64,000 nucleotides of DNA from Begonia masoniana. Lineage: Eukaryota; Streptophyta; Magnoliopsida; Cucurbitales; Begoniaceae. The stretch lies in contig CM039509.1 in the NCBI GenBank assembly GCA_022432975.1, positions 45,852,209 to 45,916,208 of the forward strand, written 5' to 3'. The translations under genes were made by a program, and so were the position numbers. Each line of letters opens with the position of its first letter. Position 1 is the first letter of the stretch. Below, one piece after another: positions 9,326 through 18,597 of this stretch. The notes under the pieces are model-generated. The model worked only from the letters and a program-made list of their open reading frames with translations, was not told the origin of the DNA and made no database searches.

Positions 9326-11128
9326 ATGCTGAATAGAATAATCGATGACAGAAACAGACCTATTCAAGACTTCTCCATTCCCACACTCGACGATCTGAAT
9401 CCTGGTATTGTGAGACCAGAATTATATGCCACTCGATTCGAGCTTAAACCGGTCATGTTTCAGATGCTTCAAACCATTGGACAATTTAGTGGAATGGTAA
9501 CAGACAATCCCCATCGTCATCTCAAAGCATTTGGAGAAGTGAGCGACTCGTTTTATTTTCCTGGAGTTTCAGTTGAGGCATTAAGGCTAAAGCTTTTCCC
9601 GTATTCTTTAAGAGACCGAGCACGAGATTGGTTTGATAGCATCCCATCAAATACTATCACTACATGGGGAGAGTTAGCCAAGCAATTTATCATGAAATAC
9701 CATCCGCCAGTGAGGAACGCGATGATGAGGAACGAAATCATAAGTTTTCAGCAGCGAGATGACGAGTTACTTTACGAGACTTGGGAAAGGTTCAAAGAAT
9801 TATTGAGGCAATGCCCCAACCATGGAATACCACACTGGATTCAGTTGGAAACGTTTTACAATGGATTAAATGGGCAGACAAGATCGATTATAGATGCTGC
9901 AGCAAACGGGACACTTCTTTCTAAATCTTTTAATGAAGCTTATGATTTGCTCGAGAGGATGGCAGTGAACAGTTATCAATGGTCTTCAGAAAGATTTAAC
10001 CCTACAAGGCGGGCATCTGAAATTTACGACCTGGATGAGGTGTCGGCTTTGAATGCAAAGATTGTTGTGTTGGAAAATGCGATCAAGAAGATGAACAAAC
10101 CACCTAAGCCGACAGCAAGAGAGGTTTCATGCATGTTTTATGGAGAAAACCACGATGAAAATTCATATCCTATTAATCCGGAATCTGAAAATTATGTTGG
10201 ATACAATATGAACAACAATCCATACTCGCAGACATACAATCCTGGTTGGAAACCGCATCTAGATTTTCAGTGGAATTCCCAGCAGTCGCAAAATGCCACA
10301 GCATCAACCAGACCAGCTGAAAATTACACTCAAGACTTCTCACAGCCAACTCATACTTCGATACATCAAGAACAATCAGACAGCTTCGCCAGAGAATATG
10401 CTGCTAAGACAGATGTGATCTTGCAGAACTTGGCTGCATCAATAAAAAATATGGAGACACATATGGGGCAGCTAAATCAATCGTTAAGCACAAGAACTGC
10501 AGTGCAATTATCAAGCGATGCAGGAATGCCACAAAGATCAGAAAAGGAGCATTGTAAAGCCATAGTATTGAGGAATGAACGGGAACTGGAAACTCCAGAA
10601 AAGCAACAAGAATCAGAAAATTTAAACAAACAAGAAGAGTTGGTGGAACAAGATGATGTGGAGGAAGAAGATAAGGATAATCCGGAAACTAGCGTTGATG
10701 AAACTGATGCTACAGCAATGCCACCACAGCAACGAAGTGAATTGAAAACTCAGAGGCCACCACCACCATTCCCTCAAAGACTAGAGAAGCATGCAGAACA
10801 AGAAATTGTTGGGAGAAATGAGGAGAGTCTTGGCTATGGCGAAGACGTGAATAAGCAACGGATTACTCTTAATGTATTGAAATATAAGAAGTGCACGTAC
10901 GATGTAGAAGATTGCTTCAACATATCTGAAAAAATGATAATGGCAGAAACGAAGCAGTTTTCAAGGAACCACAGGAAACAGTTTGAGGCATTATTTCGAA
11001 GGAAGGTTAATCCAGAAGTTTTCAAGCCATCTGTTGAAAACGCACCTACACTGGAGCTTAAGCACTTGCCATCTCACCTCAAACATAAAGTGACCATAGC
11101 ATATCATCCACAAATTAAAGAAAAGTGA
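9326..11128 (+). CDS. Athila-type gag polyprotein, gag-only derivative (copy 2)
   Basis: Second copy of the 600-residue gag-like ORF. Its predicted protein is the same as that of 4,068-5,870. The same internal joins are present: the proline-rich pre-protease segment runs directly into the pre-RT spacer, then into a short integrase-like end. Because the defect is shared, it predates the tandem duplication. The lack of differences over 1.8 kb points to a very recent duplication or to sequence homogenisation. Confidence 0.85.
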   Translation: MLNRIIDDRNRPIQDFSIPTLDDLNPGIVRPELYATRFELKPVMFQMLQTIGQFSGMVTDNPHRHLKAFGEVSDSFYFPGVSVEALRLKLFPYSLRDRARDWFDSIPSNTITTWGELAKQFIMKYHPPVRNAMMRNEIISFQQRDDELLYETWERFKELLRQCPNHGIPHWIQLETFYNGLNGQTRSIIDAAANGTLLSKSFNEAYDLLERMAVNSYQWSSERFNPTRRASEIYDLDEVSALNAKIVVLENAIKKMNKPPKPTAREVSCMFYGENHDENSYPINPESENYVGYNMNNNPYSQTYNPGWKPHLDFQWNSQQSQNATASTRPAENYTQDFSQPTHTSIHQEQSDSFAREYAAKTDVILQNLAASIKNMETHMGQLNQSLSTRTAVQLSSDAGMPQRSEKEHCKAIVLRNERELETPEKQQESENLNKQEELVEQDDVEEEDKDNPETSVDETDATAMPPQQRSELKTQRPPPPFPQRLEKHAEQEIVGRNEESLGYGEDVNKQRITLNVLKYKKCTYDVEDCFNISEKMIMAETKQFSRNHRKQFEALFRRKVNPEVFKPSVENAPTLELKHLPSHLKHKVTIAYHPQIKEK

Positions 11129-12618
11129 CGTATGGAGAAGTCTGGCTGAAGACTCGAAAAACTTAGCGCTACTTGGGAGGCAACCCAATTTTTTATATCC
11201 TTTTGTATTAGTTTTTATTTATTGTTCTTTGTTTGTTTTTGTTTTTGCTAAAAATAAACTCAGGTTTGCACAAATCATGGAAGAAGAAGCTGATGAAGAG
11301 AAAGCAACATGAAACCCTCCTTCCAATGGAACGAAAAAGGAAATACCAGGGAAGTCCTAACCCCCTAGTTTTATTTTGCTTTAATTTTTTTTCTAAACTT
11401 CATTTGTTTGGCAGTGGGGACATTGCCAATTTTTAAGTGTGGGGGTGCATGCATGTTTAGTCTTGCGTTAATTTGGATTTCTGGAAGTTTAGTGTTGATT
11501 GTTTAATGTGGATGCTCAGTTTCTATTTAATTTAAGGCTTGAAAATTGTTTAGAATGTTTAGTCTTGTGCCCAAGGCTGTTTAGTGTGTTGCCTTATTTT
11601 CTTTGTTCTGATTGATTTGTGTTATTTGCTCTGATTGGTTATTAATGTTCTGTTTGGTTTATAGATTATTCATAATAAATAATAATAAAAATGAAAAATG
11701 AGGAACAGTGCAATTTAATTTCCTAATATCTTCTATCTTAGTAGGTTATTGAATAATGTCATTGTCACATATTATTACAAATCAATTAAGATTTATTCCC
11801 ATTAACTTAGTCGTTTCTAACACACAAACTTCTTTTGGTTGTTGAAGAATATTGTCCTTTCTAGATATTACAATTATATCTAGGTGTCAATAATTTGGTG
11901 TTTGATTGAAGAAATTAGCAATGAAAGACTTCTTCTTAAAAAAATAAAAATATAGTAAATAATAAGTTTGGGGGTTATAAAAATAAAAAATATAAATATA
12001 TATATAAAAAAAAGTGCAATTTCCTAATCTACTTTCAATTTCGAGTGAGCCTTTTGGATACTCGATGGGTAGAAATAAATTAGAGGAACGTTGGGAGGAA
12101 CTCCGTTGCATGTTTATTGACTGTACTCCTCTATTGTATATATGAGTATATTTATCTTGAGGTGACACTATTGAGTAACCGGAGGACTTCATCACCAATG
12201 TTGTCAATCGCGTAAAAAGGTAGTGTGACTTATAGATAAAGTCAATGTGAAAAAAAAAAAAAACTTAATCCCCTTACTTATTTAAAAAATAAAATAAAAA
12301 GAAAGAAGAAGAATCTTTGAATGCTAATGGATTTATGAAGGATATTAGAGAGTTGACATCTTATGATATGTATTGTGATTTCTAGTTTTGATTATTGAAC
12401 TTAGCAATTCAAATGGAGTTTGAGCACACACACATTTTGACTAGTTTATTGGGAATTGAATCTATATTGATTGCTTTTAATTGTGATAGTGAAATTTTTC
12501 AATAAATTACAAATTAGTAGATATTTTGAAATTATATTGATTTTGTCAATGTTACCTTGGAAATTAATTTTTGTTTGCATCACTCGAGGACGAGTAATGG
12601 TTTAAGTTTGGGGGTATT

Positions 12619-14406
12619 TGATGACTCTTATTTTAGAGTCATTTTACACTAATTTTACATAAGAAAACTTATATGAATTGAGTGATTGCAATAATAAATT
12701 GGTATGAATTTATTATAATTGCTATGCAATGCTGCAGCATTAGGGCTTTGATTGAATTTAATATATTTAATGCAGATTTTCTATTAAAAAGTAGATTTTT
12801 CTCCTTATCTTGAATTTTATATTTTCACAATTGAATGCTATTTTTATAGTGGGAAATTCGAATTCAAATTCTGAAGATTTGTGAAGGCAAAAATCAATGA
12901 AGAATAATTTGGAAAGAGAGAAAGGAGACTACAATTAAGGAAAATCAAATAAGTTGAAAATTTTGTGGAGAAAAGCTGATGACATGTGGCATGTAGAAAA
13001 GGACAAAAAGGAGGGAATTGCAAATTAAAAGAAGAAGATTTGGAAGGATGGAAACACGTGGAAGAACAAAAGCCAAGGAGAGAGAATGGCTATTCTGGAA
13101 AAGGGCAGCAAAAATAGAGGAAACAAATAACATAAAAAAGAATAGATTGGAGAGAGAAAGAGATTATGGCAGGGCAGCAAAAGAAGGGATTTTATTTTTA
13201 AAACAAAGATACTTCGAAAATCCCAAAAAGAAGAAAAAGGGTATTCTGGTGTAACGGCTGACTAGGCAGAGAGAGAAGTTTGGCTTGCTGGAGAAGAAGC
13301 TCTGAATCTGAAGAAGAACCCCAGACGCCGTTGTTGAATTCTCTCCTTCTTTTATTAATTTTATTGCATTATTTTCTCTCTATGAACACTATTGTTTTTA
13401 TTTTAATTATGTCTCGTAGATAAACTCTTTTATCTTGGTTAGGACGGTAGTATTCGTTACGGTTTTTGATTGATCTATGAATGCTACGTATTTTTCATTG
13501 AATGATTTCTCATGATTTGAACTGCTTAATTCAATTTATGTCGATAGACAATTTTGATTTCACATATTCCTATTGTATCGATAGGTAAATAGGAATTAAA
13601 GATGCATGAGAAATTGAATAGATTAAAAGTGTTGCAAAATAGCTAACATTAATCTATTTGGCATTTAAGAATAGGTTCATAAGAAAATTCAGATTAAGTT
13701 TTTGTCTTTTCAAAATCGAAAAGAAAATTCTAAAACGAATTTATCTAGGCAATTCGACAGAACCCTAGAAATATAAGAATTCTTGCTGTTCTGTGATTAA
13801 TACTGTAGCATTGCTAATGCATTTTTGTTTGGAACAATCTTTCGTGATATTCCTCGTCTAATTCAATTCATATCGACAGATAGTTTGATGTTTCATGTTT
13901 ATATTTTATCGACAGGTAAATATAAATGTTAAGATGCACGATTGATTAATTGGATTAATACGTTACAAGGTAGTTAACGTTAATTCGATTGGCGATAAGA
14001 ATAGAGCAAATCTGAAATTCAATATTAGTTACATTCATTCAAAGTCGAAGGAAATTCTAATTTGAATTTATCTAGGCAATTCGAAAGAATCCTAGAATTA
14101 TTTAATTCTTGCTGTTCATAGACAATGCTGCAGAGCATTACCATAACATCAGTGTAAAATTCTCGTAACGAAGAAATCGATCCTAGCCAAGGCTTTTATT
14201 TATCGTTTTTACCTCGTTTACTCTGATTTACTTTGTTTCATTGCAATTCTGATTTTATTTCTATTTATTTTCATTTATCATCTCAATATTTTTATAAGAT
14301 TTTTATAGCAATTTAAATACAATTAACATTATCCTCGTGGGATCGATACTTTACTTACTTTGTTAGCGACACGTGCACTTGCGTGTAAGTGGTAAAATCA
14401 CTAACA
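12619..14406 (+). repeat. Athila-like LTR 3
   Basis: 1,788 bp. It lacks part of the TACTTACTCTATTACTTTG stretch near its 3' end that LTR 1 and LTR 2 carry. Otherwise it closely follows LTR 2. It ends ACTAACA and is followed by the GCGAG duplication. Confidence 0.92.
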
Positions 14407-14411
14407 GCGAG
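14407..14411. repeat. Target-site duplication, right copy (GCGAG)
   Basis: Exact repeat of 2,098-2,102, directly after LTR 3. On the minus strand the interrupted gag-protease reading frame of the host gypsy element resumes across this site. Confidence 0.9.
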
Positions 14412-15699
14412 CATAGAGGGTATTACATCCAACCGAGACAATATTGCCCTGCACAATCTGACGTGACTGCATACGCTCTCCTGAGGGCAACATCACACTA
14501 TATTCGCACTCTGCTAACTCTGGCACTAATCTCAGTCTAGACATGCAAGCAATCGATATAAAGGAGTGCGTAGCTCCTGTATCCATCAAAGTAAATACAG
14601 CTGTACCCATAATCAGAATAGTACCTGCCATCACAGCAGGCTGATCATCGTCATCAACATCGGCTGGCTCTATAAATGCGAAGACCCTCGGGGTCACTCT
14701 CCTCTGATCTCCACCTAATTGGTCTCGGCCAGGCTTCGGGCAATCTCTGACGTAATGGCCAAGCTCCCCACATCTAAAGCATCGGTTAGTGCCAACACGG
14801 CACTCACCACTGTGTTCTCTCTGACAAATGGGGCACCACGGTATCTGAGAAGCCCCCTGCACTTGCTTCCCTTTACCCCGATCCATACCTCCCTCAAGAG
14901 GTCTCTTCACACCCCTCGGTTGCTGCTGAGGCGGCTGTGCTCTCGGCTGCCCTCCTCGGTTCTGTGACTGAGGACGGATCTCTCGAAAAAAGCCCTTCGC
15001 TGGCTCCCTCGGTCTAACACAAGTGGCTCTGGCAGCCTCAATATCCAGAGCTCTGGCCGTGATATCAGAATAGGGCACGTCAATAATACCTGAGACAACC
15101 ACGTGCATCCGGATCTCCGGATTAAGTCCCTCCATAAACTGGTGCACCTTCTCCTCATTATCGCTAACAAGACGAGGTGCAAATCTGGATAATGCCTCAA
15201 ACCTCTGAATATAATCAGCAACTGAACCAGTCTGCTTCAGCTGCATAAACTCGTTCCTCTTGGCCACCCTCACTGTGCGGCTGAAATACTTATCGAAGAA
15301 TAGAAACTTGAACCGATCCCAAGTCATAATAGATACGTCCGTCGTCACCTTAATCGAATCCCACCAGAAACGGGCATCCATCGCTAAGTGAAAGGTAGCA
15401 TACGCCACCTTGCTCCCGTTCCCCACCTCGGCATAAGCTAACATATCCTCCATAACTCGGATCCATTCCTCAGCAACAGTAGGATCCGATGATCGACTAT
15501 TAAATACTGGAGGCCGTAGGCCCTGAAACTTCTGCATGCCCTGGTTATTGGGAACTATCAAATCGTGGGCTCTCTGGTTCTCCCGATTCACTAAGTCCGT
15601 AATCTGTTGCGCTTGCCTGTCCATATGCTGAGACTAGCGATCTATCAACTCCGTAAATCGATCTAGCACGTCATCTCTAGGATCTCTTCCTCGAGTCAT
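14412..15699 (-). pseudogene. Ty3/gypsy gag-protease of the interrupted host element
   Basis: Minus-strand gag with a long open frame from 15,624. The likely original start is the ATG at 15,697-15,699 (MTRGRDPRD), followed by an in-frame TAG at 15,634-15,636 that looks like a decayed CAG. The gag domain has FRWDSIKV-like features (ARFWWDSIKVTTD, FKFLFFDKYFS, FMEGLNPEIR), then a basic Q/R-rich linker. A CCHC zinc knuckle follows (CFRCGELGHYVRDCP, around 14,740-14,780), then a protease active site (MDTGATHSFIS, around 14,555-14,590). The frame stops only because the Athila-like array begins at 14,406. It continues in the same phase in the RT segment ending at 2,097. Confidence 0.9.
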
Positions 15700-15843
15700 A
15701 GTGTAAAAAGCCTATAACAAATTAAACAGATAATCCTAAGAAACAAAATCAAACAAAGCTATAAACAGACTTACAGTTGATGAAGGATGTCCGCGTAGTG
15801 GCTGTGCAGTCGAGCAGTCTACAGAATCGATTTTAAAACTCGG

Positions 15844-15857
15844 GGGCTCTGATACCA
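15844..15857 (-). other. Primer binding site, initiator tRNA-Met type (host gypsy)
   Basis: On the minus strand TGGTATCAGAGCCC begins one base after the LTR end at 15,859. It marks the start of the internal domain that leads to gag at 15,699. Confidence 0.85.
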
Positions 15858-15858
15858 C

Positions 15859-18475
15859 TGTAACACCCCTAAAACTGTACCCATTTACCCGTATAAATTT
15901 TTCATTTTATTTTACACTTTAAGCGGAAACTGAAACGGAATTGAAGTCGTTAGTGTTGTTTGGAAAACCATTTAAAACATACATAAAATTGTTTAATAAA
16001 ACAATTAAAACTATTTAATTAAAAACTAATTTTAATTAAAACAATCGGGAGGGCAAAATTGTCCAGCCATGAAAACAGAGGGCAGCGACCAGACGCTGCA
16101 GCATGCAGCGCCTGATCGCTGCATGTTGTGCAGCATGCAGCGCCTGATCGCTGCATGCTGTGCAGCATGCAGCGCCTGATCGCTGCATGTTGTGCAGCAT
16201 GCAGCGATCGATCTCTGCATGCTGTGCAGCATGCAGCGCCTGATCGCTGCATGTTGTGCAGCATGCAGCGATCACAGCATGCAGCGATCCATCTCTGCAA
16301 CTTGCAGAGATCGATTGCTGCACACTCTGTGCAGCGATCCACCAGCGATCCTCCATTGCCTTCGATCGCCATCTCTCTTTCTCTTCTCTTCTCTTTTCTC
16401 TCTTTGTTTTCCAAGTACTCTCTAGAAACTCCAGAGAGCAAAACCACAATCCGATCTGCTCTCTGGAATCCGATTCCAGAGAACAACAATTCCTCAAATA
16501 ACACAATATTTTAAACGCAATAAAACTTCTTAAAAACGAACTGCATGGATACGTTTAAAAGTTGTCTAATCCTCCTGTTTCAAATTCCAAGCAGTTCCAG
16601 TAAAAACTATCAAAACACCGATTATAAACAGATTTTTAAAAACGTTTAAAACATCAAATATGAACCTAACATCTAACCATATCCAAACATGTTCGTCTAT
16701 ACATACGTATCATCCATTAAATCCCACAAAATACTTACACCGACATCCCCACGGGTCAAAACGCGCCGACTGCTCAGCACACTCCCACGGGCCATTCTCC
16801 GTCAACTGCATCAGACTTCGGGAGGAGGAACCTCGTCCTCACCTGGCTCGATGTCACCTAAAATGTCACCTACACCATACAGACACCTATGAGCTAACAG
16901 GCTCAGTAAATTCTACGTAAATGCAGATGCGTGCAGTGCATATGGAGTTCAGAAATTATGCATAACAGAGCGTCGTAGACAGTATATCACCGAGATCTCA
17001 TCCCTCTAACCGAAGGGGGCCTATCCAGCGGTCGGACTGCCCCGTGCGGTTAGAGGAGGGGGGTACACACTTACAACACGTACAGCCGTGCCTGAGCCCC
17101 ACCTCGCGTGACCAGATAACAGATTACGTTCATTAATTATAGTACATGAGATGTGGTATCTGCCAGACCCTTAATCGGCCGGCACGATAGATCAAGAGCC
17201 CCCAATTTCTGGGCCACATAGTTTTCAGAAAACATCGTGCAGTGCAGAAATTCGTTTTCATGCCAAGTTAAAATACGTGATGCATGAACAGTTCAATATA
17301 AAAGTAAACAAACAAGCATGCGTACCATCAAGACTGTAAATGAAATAACCTACAAAATGTTTAAACCTAACTACCCAACCAAAGCAGTTAAAACAATCAA
17401 TCCTCCAAGATCCTCGACGCTAAACCGATGTACGGTGTAGACCAATCGGTCAGAGTAAGTCACGAGAACTTACCTTGAGCGCGCTGAATCTCAAGCTTCG
17501 TCCACGGGAGTCGTTCACCTAAGCAATTCAAAGCGTTTATCATTAAAACGAATTTAAACTTCTAAACGTCCAAATTCAACGAAACCTTAACTAAGGAATT
17601 CCTTAAAACTTCCAACTCATCAAATCGAGATACTTAAACGACTAATTCATGCTCGATGGTTCGAAATTACAATTAACGAACTTTTCCAAAAATTTCTAAT
17701 TTTTAACCTTTTCGCGATTTGATTTAACTTCGTCCAATAACGTCAAATACGTGCAATATATACTTAATCAAGGCTAACCTATTAATTACGAACCCTAATT
17801 CGCGTTTTTAACGAAAATAAACCGAAACCCTAAACGGAAATCTAACGCTAAATCGGTCCGAAAACTGAAAACCGAAGCTCTAGAATTATAGATTCGTACC
17901 TAGGATAGCGATTGGAGGAGAAATCACGAAGAACGGAGGAGAAACGGAGAAGAACGGAGGTCGGAATGTTGAGGAATCGTCGGCGGCCGAGAGAGAATTA
18001 GCTCTCTGTCGATTTCGTGAAATAGAGAAGAAGAAGAAGTGAGGGAGAAGAAAAGAATTTGATTTTTTAATAGAAATTTCCTTTGCAAATTACCATTTTG
18101 CCCTTAGCACTTAATTCTATTTTGTTTCGTCCTTCGGTTCGTTAATCGTCCAACTATTCGGGTTCACCAACTCTCCTTATTTCACCAACAAGTCCAACTT
18201 ATTATTTAGGATTTAATAAAACTGTCCGTTTGCAATTTAGACCTCGTTTGCTATTTTTACGAGAACGTCTTTTACATTACGAGGAATGTATTTACTCGAA
18301 ATATAACGTTTAATCTCCGAAAATTCCCATAATTTCCTTAAAATTCCTATTAATAGTTAGGATCGTAATGACGCTTTCCGTTTGCGAAACTGATTTGATT
18401 AGACATATTTACGAAAATGCCATCCAATAATATAATAATAGTATTCTTAAAAATCCGTACGAGCCGGATATTACA
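15859..18475 (-). repeat. Long LTR of host gypsy element (about 2.6 kb)
   Basis: On the minus strand it starts TGTAATATCC and ends GGGTGTTACA, giving about 2,617 bp. On its downstream side (lower coordinates) it has a primer binding site and gag. On its upstream side (18,476-18,490) it has a polypurine tract and a polymerase tail, so it is flanked by internal sequence of the same kind on both sides. It contains the palindromic short tandem repeat at 16,083-16,330. ORFs inside (16,019-16,920) follow from that repeat and show no domain. Confidence 0.85.
16083..16330. repeat. Palindromic 32-bp-period tandem repeat (GCAGCATGCAGCG)
   Basis: Roughly six to seven diverging units built from GCAGCATGCAGCG and its inverse CGCTGCATG, joined by CCTGATCG or ATCGATCT and spaced about 32 bp. 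Because each unit contains both orientations, the tract can fold into a ladder of hairpins on either strand. It lies inside the gypsy LTR. Confidence 0.85.
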
Positions 18476-18597
18476 TTCTACCCTCCTTATTTAGAATTTT
18501 GCCCACAAAATTAAATTATACAAACAAATCAGGATACTTAGTCATCATATCCTGCTGTCGCTCCCACGTAGCTTCCTCCACCTCGTGGTTGCTCCGA
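18476..18597 (-). pseudogene. 3' end of gypsy pol (integrase C-terminal tail) plus polypurine tract
   Basis: The minus-strand translation of about 18,520-18,597 gives SNHEVEEATWERQQDMM, followed by YPDLFV and a stop. This resembles the W/H-EEATWE-YP-LF tail that ends many plant gypsy integrases. It is followed by a purine-rich tract (ATAAGGAGGGTAGAA, 18,476-18,490) that abuts the LTR. Only the last 25 or so codons remain; the upstream side is joined to a Copia-type LTR near 18,597. Confidence 0.8.

Larger units (their letters stand above)
2103..14406 (+). mobile_element. Tandem Athila-like LTR retrotransposon array: LTR-internal-LTR-internal-LTR
   Basis: Three LTRs (2,103-3,896; 7,361-9,154; 12,619-14,406) alternate with two internal domains (3,897-7,360 and 9,155-12,618, each 3,464 bp). 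The two repeat periods are both exactly 5,258 bp. Each LTR begins TGATGACT and ends ACTAACA. Each internal domain has a tRNA-Asp-type primer binding site, one 600-codon gag-like ORF and a TTTGGGGGTATT polypurine tract, but no protease, RT or RNase H. One 5-bp duplication (GCGAG) bounds the entire block. The simplest origin is unequal recombination between LTRs of one inserted element and a sister copy. It lies inside a minus-strand gypsy element. Confidence 0.93.

Noticed and set aside
16019..16920. Cysteine/histidine-rich ORFs (for example CCTTCSDQALHAAQHA)
   Set aside because: They translate the palindromic GCAGCATGCAGCG repeat inside a gypsy LTR. The regular Cys/His pattern is not a zinc-finger signature.
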